From positions 63,998,488-64,062,487 of the forward strand of contig CM047426.1 in the NCBI GenBank assembly GCA_026168455.1: DNA of 64,000 nt, written 5' to 3'. Below the pieces are notes generated by a model. The model was not told the DNA's origin and made no database searches. It was given only the letters and a program-made list of their open reading frames with translations. The stretch is from Theocolax elegans. Its lineage: Eukaryota > Arthropoda > Insecta > Hymenoptera > Cerocephalidae. Below are positions 1 to 11,215 of this stretch, in pieces; the first letter of the stretch is position 1, and each line of letters opens with the position of its first letter. A program made the translations under genes and the position numbers.

Positions 1-1519
1 ACAGGAATAAAGGACGCCGATAAATAATAATCTAACTCGTGCACGATCGATTAATTATTTATAAAACTGAAAATGCAGTTAAAAAGAACAATTAGAAACA
101 AATAATAAAGCAAGAACTCGAGTGACGTCTCGTTATGAAATGCAACTTCCGGAGGAAACTCGCTCTTTCTCTCTCTTGAACGCGATTGCGATCCGCATAG
201 AAAGCTAGCTTTACGGCTTTGGCAACTCGCTAGTGGTGCACCACGTACCTGTTGATATCTCTTGGCAGCGCATTTGAATCCGCTGTATTCCTCTGTGTCA
301 CGCTCCCTTGCGCACGGCACCTTCGTCGTCCTCGCAGGATTTCTGGGGAGTCGCTGGAGCCGTGCACTAAACACTATAGCATGATCACTTTCACGGGATA
401 GTACGCCACTCGTCGCGGCAAGAACTCCTTTAACTGGACGTTACCCACACCGAGGATTATTCCATTCGCCACGTAGTTGCAAGGACAGCGGTATCGGAAA
501 CTCGTGTATTTAAAAAATAGATTCCAATGAGGATGATTAACGATATTAATATGTGATACGAAATATATATGTATTATAACATGAGACACTGTTCGTGCGA
601 AAATTAAAAAATGAAGCGGGCGTCGGGTCTTGAACGGTTTTTAATTTTACAGTGAAAATTTTTTAATGCGATTACAAAATTTAACATGATACTAACCGTT
701 CTACCTCGGTCGCTACCGCTCCCTCGGTTAGTATAATATTTACCATGCCATTTATAATTACTACAATATTTATAGAAGTCACCAAAATATTTTGTACAAT
801 TTTTTACATTCTAGAAATTATACAATTATTATTTTACGGTTTTTTAATTTTGTTCATTACGTTATTCATTTTATAAATGTTGATCAATTTTATTTTTTCA
901 ATACTCTTAACGAAAATGTTTCAAAATACCCCAAAAGTGGACCGATCTTTATCAAAACTGTAATATTTCCATAATTTTTTCAGTTTTAGCAAGGTGTTTG
1001 CTTTACTTTTCGCAACTTTAGAAACATTTCGGAAACTTTACTAAAATTTATTACTCAAAAATTGTCCTAAACTTGTCCTAAAATGAGTTAAAGTATACCA
1101 CTCTATATACAAAAATAAGCCAAGCTTTGTTAAAGTTGGAAAATTTTTTTAAATATTACACATTTGATAAACAACGGCCGACTTTACTGCACATTTTTAA
1201 AAAATACCGAATTATTTCCACTAGGTTTACCTTCAATTGTAACGATTGATGTTTACAATCAATTGTATAAACTTTTAAACTCGTCTTAATCGACACCCTT
1301 GCTTCGCTCAGGCTACGAACTTCTATTCAATAAATATACAATAGTATAACTTCTGTTGATTACAATATTATTATAAACATTTATTAGTTCTATTTTCTCT
1401 CTGCATCTACAGGCTTGAGACTGTCATATTATGAACGTGATTTTGATACACATTAAAATCGGAAATATTTTGCATGAATATATTTTTATCAAACAAAAGT
1501 TCAATTGCTGAAAGAAATG
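1..1519. other. Noncoding flank, no recognisable gene
   Basis: AT-rich DNA with a somewhat GC-richer patch at about 120-500. The short open frames here have no family signature and look like chance. A small inverted repeat with ACTAACCG/CGGTTAGT ends lies near 692-733. I see no element that can be named. Confidence 0.5.
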
Positions 1520-1580
1520 GCAAAAAAAATATTACTATTGTCGTTTAATGCAGACAATTCACTTGTTTTTAAATTAGTTT
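1520..1580. repeat. Degenerate tandem repeat, left part (insertion target)
   Basis: The last ~60 bases before the 5' LTR, including TGCAGACAATTCA and AAATTAGTTT, match the sequence at 15225-15270 to the right of the 3' LTR. That right-hand sequence belongs to a degenerate array in which AATGTTATAT-type landmarks recur at 15081, 15139, 15207 and 15278 (spacing about 58-71 bases). The array is therefore the pre-insertion target of the retroelement. Positions 1577-1580 are GTTT, the left copy of the target-site duplication. Confidence 0.6.
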
Positions 1581-1841
1581 TGTTACGGATGGGCTGAGAG
1601 GAGAGAGATGAACATCACCGTACGAGGTAACGCGACGATGCTTGCCTCAGCATCGCGTATTCGAAACCTTTGTCCGGTGGTCCGCCGGTCTCACGGCCCA
1701 AAAAGTGTAAGCTTGCACTGGCACCTGGTCGTGAGTAGCTCCTCGCAGACGCGCACCGAGTCAGTAGACAGAGAATCGCGGCCTAGCGTATCCACGCGAA
1801 AACCTACATCAGGTACGAAAGAGGCGAGCCATTCCATAACA
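1581..1841 (+). repeat. 5' LTR of errantivirus-like Gypsy element
   Basis: A 261 bp GC-rich block repeated directly at 14808-15066 with roughly 15 substitutions and a 2 bp indel. The better-preserved copy starts TGTTACGGA and ends TCCGTAACA, a perfect 9 bp terminal inverted repeat with the TG...CA ends expected of an LTR. The pair is flanked by GTTT on both sides. Against the call: I see no TATA box or AATAAA inside, and no convincing primer-binding site follows; TGGCATCCC lies 7 bases downstream as a weak candidate. Confidence 0.7.
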
Positions 1842-2750
1842 TATTTTCTGGCATCCCTTGTGGCCCTTGCGTGGATGGATACCAAGTTCGAAGTTAAGGC
1901 TGTTATATATTTATCTTTGTAATTTCAAATATTACAAAAAATAAATTTGTTTCTGTGTATCTAGTGATGCAGTGCATCGTTGTGACACATATATACATAT
2001 TAGAATTTTGCACCCAGCATCAAACTACAAAAAAGACCATAGGAATACATCTACACACCACGTTCTTAATTTCATCAAACAGGCCAGGCTCGAAACACTC
2101 ACCAAAATTATTTCTATACACTCTATCGAAGTAGCGTATAATTCAAATCAAAACACCAGCAGAAACAGAATAAACAAAAATCTTATTAAAACTGGAAAAC
2201 ATAGAAAATCTACAAAAAATTTAATTAGCAAATCAATATAAATACAGTAAAATACAATACCAGGAAAATAAAAAGGAAAAATCACGTCAGTTCCCGAGGA
2301 TTTTCGACGACAACTCCGAAGACGGAAGAATGCGAAGCAGTGCCGTATACCTAATTTTCATAACAATATTGTAAGTTTTGTTCACTATATCGTTGCTTGT
2401 TTTGGGATTGCATTTATATTAATTACGAGTGCCAAAAGAAAATTTATACATATTTTCGACAATTTTTTTTGAAATGCAATAAGTAACTTTTACTTAAAAT
2501 AAAAAGATTATATTTCACATAATATGAAATTTTAACATTCCACAAAATCTACTACATACTTTATCTCTTCAATTTGTAAGTTATATGAACTTCAATATCT
2601 TAACAATCACTTGTAACGTGGTCCTCACTTACGTGGTCCGTAAACCACGCTACTCGACTCATCTTTAATTAGTTTTCTTAACAATATATATATATATATA
2701 GCCCGTCAAATTCGGTAAATACCGTATTTATATGTCCCTGGGCACCAGGT
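1842..2750 (+). other. Leader of Gypsy element, noncoding
   Basis: AT-rich sequence between the 5' LTR and a GC-richer LTR-like block. It has no open frame with family similarity. A short (TA)n run lies at about 2686-2700. Confidence 0.35.
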
Positions 2751-4577
2751 CTTGTCTAATAATAAATAATTTTCCCGGTTCAACTCCTCAGGACGTGGCT
2801 CCAACGCCAATACGGAGGTGGTGAAACCAACGACGAAATTTGTCTCCCTCGGATACGTATAGCAATAATTTATTGAGGTACAAGGTTAATAAATCAAAAA
2901 CTCAACAATTCAATTGGATTAAACTAGAGGTCAGGTTTATTCCTTCAAAATTAACTCGATTTCAATATTTGATCACTACGGGTGATCACCGTTACAATTA
3001 TCAATAAACGTAATTAATCCTACAATTTAAACTTCAGCAAAGCTGGCCCGATCTTCCGATTACCGATAATATCGTACAACTAATTAACCCGATTCTACGA
3101 GTACAAAAATCTCCGGTATAAACAATAAATAAAATTCCGATAATTAATGCGACAGGAATATAACTCACGGCACGTGTTAATATGGGGGCACGGACTCGCA
3201 GGAGGTCTATACGCGGCGCGCAAGAAATCCCCGGCTCTTCACTCGATTTATTTAATAAACGTCAAATCTACTCCTTGAAATAACGGCTTGGCTACAATCA
3301 GATAACTGAGAATATCTACGATCGACTTCTACAAAAATGATATTGACTGCTTTCACTACTAGAGAAATATGCTCGGTGTACCCAACTAGACAATCCGGCT
3401 ACGAATGACGATCGAGACTCGTAGCATCCCGCTCGTCCTCGTAGTTCGTCGTAGCGCGGCGCTAATTGTCGTCTTCTTTCTTGTTTTGTCTACCAATAAT
3501 ATCCTTTGGATTGATTAGGTAGATAACTATTACCGCCGTCCGCGCCATCGATTCCCGTACCAATCTCCATTTCCTCAGTAATGGGATAGCAAAATAACCC
3601 GTATTCTGCTAAGGAACCGACTTCCGCCTCCACCAATGCAACAAGTGTGTCTTCTTTCTCTCTCGTACGCACACGTTGTACGCGGCTATTTCCCGCTCAT
3701 TCCGTCATTCCCCTCCTTGGTGCGCCGCCATATGCCGCGGCGTGCATACGCGAAAGTAGCGAGCCTGCCGCGCTGACCCTACTATACGAGCAGACGGCCG
3801 AGTATGTTGCACGCGAGTCGGGCGACGATTGTTTACTTGGTTGCGAACGGGTTTTTCTTTTGCGTGTGTGGTAAGTGCGCCGGTTTCTGAATCGTCGTCT
3901 ATGTAGCCGCATTCGTTTCTCATCACCAGGTCATCGGGAGATGTGTTGGATCCACGTGGGAAACATGGTTGGACAACGGTAGCGGTATGGTAGTATCGTT
4001 TCTTCTTTTTTACTTTACTCCTTCCACTTTTCAATTCTTCAATTTCCTCAACAAATTAATAAAAACCCCATTAATTCCTTTCCTTTACGTGTTTAAATAT
4101 CGGTGACAAGAATGGCTCGCGTCAGGATTCGTAGCCGGTGTTTACCTCTTTCGTAACCTCTATTTCCTTATCCTATACATGACTATCCTATTACTACTAT
4201 ATATTATTCCTCTATTAACCATCCTATCCTAACCTTATATATTCTAGATTTACTTATTATTAAATTTTCAGGCAACCAACACTATCAAGGAGCGGACCCA
4301 GGGCCAACAAGGATCACCAAGGACTCATCACCTCCAAGGACAGGACTCGCAGGGATAGCATCGTTGGATCACTCAGCACTCATTACCTCAAAGGTATGGT
4401 AATCTATTATTAATACTATCTCACATACATGTTTTCTCTACGCTGACATTCTAAACTATTCAGTCATATTAATATATCTCTTTCTTCTTATCAGGTCTAT
4501 CCCCTCGACAAGGATTTTCTTCATTATCTACATAGTTATAAACTATAGATTAGTATCGTTGTGAGGTTTACCTCACA
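2736..4577 (-). mobile_element. Possible solo LTR with PBS-like end
   Basis: A GC-richer block unlike its surroundings. Read on the minus strand it begins near 4577 with TGTGAGGTAAACCTCACA, a hairpin, and ends near 2747 at TGGTGCCCAGGG, which resembles an LTR end followed by a primer-binding site. The block at 24689-25978 has a comparable layout on the plus strand: it starts TGTGACG, forms a hairpin ending CACAACG, and ends at GGCGCCCAAG. I infer two related, long (1.3-1.8 kb) solo LTRs. Boundaries and class are uncertain and no TSD was found. It would partly explain why the Gypsy leader is about 3.9 kb long. Confidence 0.3.
4272..4394 (+). other. Exon-like interval bounded by splice-site consensus
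   Basis: A pyrimidine-rich tract ending in TTTTCAG precedes 4272, and CAAAG|GTATGG follows near 4393. A GTAAGTGCG donor-like site lies upstream at about 3870. No long frame crosses it, so at most it would be a noncoding or leader exon. Chance is a fair alternative. Confidence 0.15.
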
Positions 4578-4939
4578 CACTATCAATTATTATCAACTAC
4601 TATCATCAACATTGGCAATTTACATATATTTTAAAAACCCTACATAATTTACCAGAAAGTAAATTATGAAATTTTACCACACTTGCTTATAAATTGCAAA
4701 ATATCTATTGCTCTTAAAAATAAAAATAAATAAATAAATAAAAAGTATAGAACGAACAAATTATTAGATTTTATAAATTGTCATTTTTAAAACTTGTGAC
4801 GTGGTGGATCTGCATGAGAACAGATCCCCGTCACTTAGGGCTCTGTAGTACCGACGCGGCCAGCGCAAGAATCGGCACTTGGCATATGGTGCGCGTATCG
4901 GTAGGCAGAAGACTTGGAAAAGTACAGCTACGACCAATA

Positions 4940-5022
4940 GCGGGCGTAGCGTAGTGGTAGCGTGAACGCCTTTGGATCCGAAGGGGCTCGGGTTCAAGAC
5001 CTGACGTCCGTTCCTTTTTTTT
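4940..5022 (+). repeat. tRNA-like unit (SINE head or tRNA pseudogene) with pol III terminator
   Basis: An A-box-like TAGCGTAGTGGTAGCG and a B-box-like GGTTCAAGACC lie about 35 bases apart. The ends GCGGGCG and CGTCCGT can form a 7 bp acceptor-like stem with two G-T pairs. A T-arm TCGGG/CCTGA is visible. A run of eight T follows at 5015-5022, a pol III terminator. The D-arm does not fold well, so this is a SINE head or a decayed tRNA copy rather than a working tRNA gene. It sits in the Gypsy leader and may be part of a longer SINE starting near 4795. Confidence 0.55.
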
Positions 5023-5723
5023 AATTTGTAGCAAATGAGTCTCATTGTTACAAATTTGTAAATATAATTAAATTTTTAAGCTTCGTTATGTTTTGCAAAT
5101 ATTTAAACTACTTATTTTAAATATCACAATCTTAACTCTTTTAAACTGCATATATATTCTTGCATATTTTAACAAACTTTTTGCATTTAACAAAGACAAA
5201 GAAGCTATAATATATTACAGCTCTTATCAAATTTACTCATTTTATAAAAATGCAAGAATACTTTCTTTTATTATAAAAAAAATTAAATAAATTACTTTTG
5301 TATCAATTTACATAAAAATACAGATCAATTATATCTCAATCTATATTATATCCCAACTCTACAAAATATAACGAAATTTATTGAATAATTTCCTTTTAAC
5401 ATTCAATCAATTATTTTACGATTCGATTATTTACCACCTATTTAACCTCAGATCTTCAGTCGAGATACATATATATATAACGCAAAATTATATAGGCATA
5501 TAATTAACTTTCTGTTTCTGCACTTTCTAACAGTTAATAATATCTAAAGTTTAAACTTCGTTAATATTTATTAAAATTATATTTACTTCGTTATCAATTA
5601 CTCTATATAAACATTTTGGTTTTCATCCTGTATCTCGCTAGTTAAAAATCAAAATATTACAAGCAACACATTACACGCGTTGAAATTTGTGATTTATTAA
5701 ATTAATTAATTGTACCATCCGAA
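5023..5723 (+). other. Gypsy 5' leader, AT-rich
   Basis: AT-rich sequence directly upstream of gag. The 65-codon frame at 5093-5290 has low-complexity composition and no family signature. No other structure was noticed. Confidence 0.35.
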
Positions 5724-7685
5724 ATGTCGTTATCTGGATTTTTTAACCGTAAAAACGAAAAAGACGATCAACTTTTAAAACATACGGGAACACGTTCACA
5801 ATCTAACGATATTTTATTACCCATTGACACACATTCAAACGAAACAATGTTAATAGAGTTACTTGAGTCCTCCGAAATAAAAGATACAAAGAAAGCTTTA
5901 TCGAAAATGTCCTCGATGCAGCAGGCAGCCTTTTTAACTGAATTGGTCGAAACTATTCCGGAATGTTTCGCATCTCTCCTACAAAGCATTTCCCCACCAG
6001 ACGAATCTATCGAGGAACACGACAAAAATAAAAATAACAAAATCACAAACTCAAGAAGTACACCCACCACGAACCCTAAATATATCTTAAACGACATTCG
6101 GCCGCCGATGGTGCAGGACGATAAGGAATTAAATCCACACGCTAATAATTTTGGTGAAGTTACTCCCAACGTTAGCACGGATATTACAATTGGCAACGCA
6201 TTTTCATTTAATAATAATTAAAATTTATCGATGGAGACGTAAACACTATGGATCGACTGCACAGAAGTACGTAATAAAATAAAAACGTTAGAAAACCTAA
6301 TTCAAATGTTATCAGCACAGCTGAGGCCACTCGAAGACATATACGAATCGCTAGGAAACCGCATTCCGTCTAGGGTACAAAACCAGCCCGACTTCACACT
6401 GAAACACACATTCAATTCTGCACGGACACAAACATATCTCTCACATAACTTAGTGAAACAGAAAGTACCCGAATGCAGATTGAGGCACGACGAATCATCA
6501 CTCATTGATCTGGACGACGAACCTTCACTCTTAGAACTAAGCAACGAGACATGCAATCCACCTAATCAACATTTCATTGTACGTTTGTCGTTTGCTCAAG
6601 CACTGAAGAAATCCCGACGGAAATCCCGACAACTTAAATCTTTTCCGCAGTTCAATCCAGCGAATGCTGAACACTTTCGGTCGAGAATGCGAGCCGTATA
6701 TTATCCTTGCTCTAGCCGACAAGCTCACGGGCGGAGCAGCCGACAGCTATCGAGCACGACTATATAGCTACAACTCAGTCGAACAATTATTAAACGAATT
6801 AACCATGCAATGCAGCAACATAGGCATTGTCGATGAAGTAGCGCTCAGTTGAAATCGATAAGCCAACACCCAGGAGAATCTTCAGGAGATTACGGACAGC
6901 GAGTACAAAGATTACATACTCGACTTATAACTATTTATGATGCAGCTCCTCATCTAAATCATACTGATCGCGACCTTCAGAAACGAAGTACGAACCGAGA
7001 AGCATTAGAACAGTTTTTATTCGGATTGTCGCATCCATTAGACTATCAGGTCCGAAGCGAGCATCCTCAAAGCCTCAACGAGGAAATAAGACTTGCAGTA
7101 GAGTTTGAAAGCAAACAAATAGCGAGACGATCAGCAGGTTTAAATACTTCACCGTCAGAAATCCCAATATCAGGGCAAGCAGCTATAAAAACATTAAATA
7201 CAAACGCCGACGAGCAAATACAACCTACCACTGACACCGTACAGGTATTTAGAACCTTAATACAAGCAATTCAGGCCGAATCATGTGCCTACTGCAATGG
7301 CACAGGTCATTCTGAGAATGACCGTAGAAAAAAAAGATACGAGAGCAGATTTTGTGATTACTGCAAGAAAAATGGTCATATTTTGGGTGACTGCCGTACA
7401 TTACAAAACCATATCCGTACTGGGAAAATAACAAACAACAGCAGTAACAATTATAGAAATAACAATTTTAATAGCAATCAAACTTATAACAACAATAAAC
7501 CTCGTGGAAAATTTAATCGTAATAATAACAACACCTATAAAAATAAACAATACCAAAGTAATAACAAAGTTGCACAACCAAGGACCATGCACGAGCAAGA
7601 AAACGAACATAAACAATGTGATCAGCAAGATACGCCAGCGCTCAATCCAGCAACACAAACATTCTCCATCAAATCTTTAAACTAG
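5724..7685 (+). pseudogene. gag: Gag of errantivirus-like Gypsy element, broken
   Basis: Structural polyprotein of the Gypsy element, which would form the capsid and bind RNA. The reading starts at ATG 5724. In-frame stops follow at 6219 and 6237, after which the frame continues through capsid-like sequence. Around 6700 the frame shifts by one and returns near 6850. The capsid part includes LTGGAADSYRARL and the downstream PGESSGDYGQRV, a pattern typical of Gypsy Gag. Two zinc knuckles close the protein: the second, near 7353-7394, is an intact CX2CX4HX4C (CDYCKKNGHILGDC), while the first, near 7280, has lost its last cysteine. The tail is Asn-rich and basic. Protease follows in another frame. 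Confidence 0.8.
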
Positions 7686-7738
7686 CAGATCGCTCGCCAA
7701 AATCCTCAGGCGCCGAGCGACCTTACTTAGACAATAAG

Positions 7739-8299
7739 TTGATATCACAGTCTCCGAAGGTAGTAGACATAAAATTCTTACGAACAGGACGCATTCTGCC
7801 AATAGCAGTAATTGAAAGTCCAGCTTTTAAAACAGGCAAGGCAAGATTCTTTGTAGACTCTGCTGCAGACATTTCAGTCATCAAGCAAGAGTACCTGTAG
7901 CTCAACGTCATTATAGAAACGCAAGAAATACTCGAGATTAAAGGAGTTACTTCTGGGGCTTCATACACCTTAGGCAGAGCGAACGTGCCTCTGCAAGGGT
8001 TAAAATGCAACATGCATATTATTCCAAACACATTCCCCATAAACACAGCGGGATTGCTAGGTTGGGACTTAATAAATGACTTTTTTGGCAAATTCAATGC
8101 CGCGGAGAAGTGCCTATATCTAAACGTCACCGCCATTCCATTTAAAACGAGTGAAAAAGTCATTCTGCCACCTCGAATAAGAAAAGTTATATCCGCACAT
8201 GTTATAACTAACGAGAATAATGTCGCATGGGTTCCGCTGATGAACCTTAAACCAGTGAACTTATTGCGGAATGCATCAACACTAATTACGAAACGGTAG
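7739..8299 (+). pseudogene. Retroelement aspartic protease, broken
   Basis: This would mature the Gypsy polyprotein. The flap-to-active-site region reads FFVDSAADISVIK near 7850, where retroviral-type proteases have D-T/S-G-A; the glycine is alanine here. The second hallmark, LLGWDLI near 8055, is kept. A TAG at 7898 interrupts the frame just after the active site. The frame differs from gag by -1, consistent with Gag-Pol frameshifting in this family, although the decay prevents proof. Confidence 0.75.
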
Positions 8300-8339
8300 A
8301 TATCGACACACCGTTTATTGAGCTACATGCTTGCGAAAC

Positions 8340-9720
8340 TGTAAATACCTGGAGTACAAATTTAGCCGGTGAGGACGGTGACATAGACTTTCAAGAAGAT
8401 AATGCCATATGTTTACGGAGACTGTTCTATAACAAACAAACCAAAAGGCATAATGAAATACAGCAATTAAATGCGCGTCTTCAAAAACGAAAAATTACGC
8501 AAGGACCGCGTCGACAAAATTATGGCTCTCGCTGATTTCAGTGGATGTAGTAACGAGGAAATTGCCAGCATAAGAAGTATAGTTGAAGACTTTTCTGGGG
8601 TCTTCGGTCTCGAAGGCGAACCTCTGCACTCAACTCATCTAATAAAACATAAAATTGAACTTACATCCAACAGTCCCATATAAAACAAACGTTACAGATA
8701 TCCACCAATTTTAAAGGAGGCAATGGAGGTCGAAGTACAGGAACTCCTCGACCAAGTCATTGTCGAGCCATCTAGGTCAAACTAGTCCTCTCCCATGTGG
8801 ACAGTTCCAAAACAATCAGACGGAAAAGGTAATAAAAAATGACAACGAAGTCACAGTTGACAGTTGTCATCCCCTGATCTCAAACAGGGTTATTTCCAGA
8901 TCGAAATGGACCCAGAATCAGCCCAATTTATGGCCATCAACACCTACAGTATAGCCGTATGGCCATGGGACTAAAAGAAGCCACCGCAATGTTCACCAGA
9001 GCAATGGCGTTAGCAAGGCTAAGAAATTGAAATATACGTCGATGATTTAATGGTATTTGGCGAGACACTCAAAGAGCACAACAAACAACTCAGACGAGTA
9101 CTTAAACGGTTACTCGAAGCTAATCTAACCGTTGAACCAAAGAAGTGCCAATTATTACAACACGAAGCCTCGGTTCTGGGACATATCGTTGGAAATGGGA
9201 CGATTAACACCGATCCCAAAAAACTCGTCTCAGTACACAAATACGCTAGACCAACAAATACTAAGAAAATAAAACCATAGCTTGGATTTGTAGGGTATTT
9301 ATCCCTAACTTTGTAAAAATAGCAAGACCACTGTCCATACTGCTGCGACAAGGCACTAAGTTTGTCTGGAATATAGAACAGCAAGAATCGTTCGAAAAAC
9401 TCAAAGAAATTTTATGCAGCGAACCCGTGCAGAAAACACCCGATTTGTCACAAACTTTTATAGTCACCACCGGCGCCTCTGACTATGCTATTGGTGCCGT
9501 ACTAAGTCAAGGCAAACTTGGTCAGAATCGCCCATGTGCTTACGCGTCGAGATGTCTACGCGGAAGCGAATTACGCTACCCAACGTACGATAAAGAACTG
9601 TTGGCCGTCGTATTCGCAAAAGACCAATTTATGCACTATCTACATGGAAGAAAATTTACTGTCGTGACTGACCACGAATCACTCAAGCACTTCCACACGA
9701 CGTAGAAATTAGACTTACGA
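8340..9720 (+). pseudogene. pol: Reverse transcriptase and RNase H of Gypsy element, broken
   Basis: Polymerase core of the element. An intact stretch at 8471-8683 carries the lead-in to RT and ends at HKIELTSNSPI. After it, frameshifts and a deletion remove much of the fingers and palm, although a DLKQGYFQIEMD stretch and the catalytic box YVDDL (9035-9049) survive. The connection and RNase H region at 9300-9705 is better kept, with TTGASDYAIGAVLSQG, YDKELLAVVFA and TDHESLKHF. A stop at 9703 ends the frame. Similarity to 17.6/297/gypsy-type Pol is clear from motif order and spacing. Confidence 0.85.
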
Positions 9721-9721
9721 T

Positions 9722-10860
9722 TTGGTCGTTTTATTTTATGAGCTTGCCTCCAAACAAGAACGTGACAGTAAGAGCATAATTTCTGATGGTCCTCTCGCAG
9801 AAATCCTTGTTGCTCGCGCCACCAGAAAAATTGGAATTGATCGCACAAAAAAAGTCAAAATCGCGAAAACCAATTCAGAAAGCTCACAGTACGGTCACAC
9901 TCATAAACGTCAAGGCATTAACGAAAAACCTCTTTACAGAAATGGAGAATCCCTAGCTGTAAGAAATATCGATGATGACTTCTATCTTTGCCAATGCTCT
10001 CACTCAATTTACGAAGCGGACTCAACAGCTCAAATTCGCCGGTTGACCCAAACTGATAAAAGAAAAAGCAAAATATATTCTCTGGATCACGCCAACATAA
10101 TAGAACTTAACTGCATTCTAACTAACGTAACATTAGAACATATAAATAGTAATAAATATCAGCTACCACCCAATGAAAAGGACAGAATCCAAGTCATCCT
10201 ACAGAAATCAATAAAACTTAGTAATACCAAAATAAAAGATGTAAATGCGTACGAGGAGGATATGGACGTGAATACATCTGACATATCGCAGCATTCTAAA
10301 AAGACCAACACAAAATCAGCTCAAACCGAACTATATGAACCAGAAATAACAGATGACAACAGCTCACGCTCCGAATCATCTTCCTTCCAATCCGAAGACA
10401 GCTATAAAGAACTGGTCGATCGCGTACAGCAAAATAAGAGAAACCCTAACAGAAATTCTAATCACTCGTCACCAATTCTTAACATATTACCCGAAATAAA
10501 TTAAACTAAATGCAAAACTTACAGTCGATATTCGCGAAAACGTAATAAATGGTAAAGATGGCATACAAGTAAACATATGGGAAACTGACGAGAACACATG
10601 TATCGACCAACCTCCAGATCCCATACTTACAAACTACCTCAGCAACAATTCACTAACAAATCACAGCATCTGCAAAGACAACACCGAAAACGACAACGAA
10701 ACCTCAAAATCGACTACAGGCAACGTCGCGCAGTTACTGGCTCACGATTCCTTCTTCGACGAAGGACCAGAAGCCTTAAATTCAATAAAAGATTTCGACG
10801 ACATTCCTCGAAATTCATTTCATGCATATAGACAAGTGGAATGTTGTGTAGAGAACTCGG
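9722..10860 (+). pseudogene. Polar linker between RNase H and OTU-like domain
   Basis: An open stretch of 260 codons at 9722-10504, then a frame that continues with interruptions towards 10860. It is rich in Lys, Asn, Ser and acidic residues and has no integrase or RNase H motif. In ordinary errantiviruses RNase H is followed within a short distance by the H2C2 integrase finger; here more than 2 kb intervenes. I infer extra coding sequence of the pol polyprotein, of unknown function, leading into the OTU-like domain. Confidence 0.5.
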
Positions 10861-11215
10861 TTACCCTCTATTGTAGCGATAATATTCTATCACACCCATC
10901 CAGAAATTGCCTATTCTATTCGCTAATAAAATTATGCAACCTAGAGATATCAGCTGTAGAGTTAAGACGAAAGTTACTGAACTCAACATCGTTAAGATAG
11001 TGTGAATACCGACAAGAAGCAAAAGAAATCCTCGAAACAGATTCAACGTATGGTAATGTGGATTGAGCTTACATATTCGCTTGCGAATATAAGCGTAATA
11101 TATACATTCACTACGAACTAGCTGGAAGCAGTCATATATACTGCCACATAAACAGCAACAGCGAATCACCATAGATTTACTTGCATCTAAAAGGGCAACA
11201 CTTTACACCATACCT
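10861..11215 (+). pseudogene. OTU-like cysteine protease domain within Gypsy pol, broken
   Basis: The frame reads RNCLFYSLIK around 10903-10932, with the candidate catalytic Cys codon at 10908-10910, then VELRRKLL, then EILETDSTYGNVD, YIFACEYKRNIYIHY, and finally YLHLKGQHFTPYLP with the candidate catalytic His at 11199-11201. This order (N-C-L-F box, Glu/Leu-rich helices, YG-D box, I-x-I-x strand, H-F/Y-x-P box) matches the OTU family of deubiquitinating cysteine proteases. Three in-frame stops (10998, 11064, 11172) show that this copy is dead. OTU domains in other retroelements are known in general; the role here, perhaps countering ubiquitin-based restriction or processing the polyprotein, is speculation. 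Confidence 0.65.

Noticed and set aside
51..589. Minus-strand open frames of 107 and 71 codons near the window start
   Set aside because: No family signature, odd composition and no context; chance frames in a GC-richer patch.
3490..4034. Overlapping frames on both strands in the GC-rich block
   Set aside because: Mutually overlapping frames with Arg/Ser-rich composition, typical of GC-rich noncoding DNA; the block looks LTR-like.
5768..8163. Minus-strand frames under the Gypsy gag and protease
   Set aside because: Antisense shadows; the plus-strand frames carry zinc knuckles and protease motifs.
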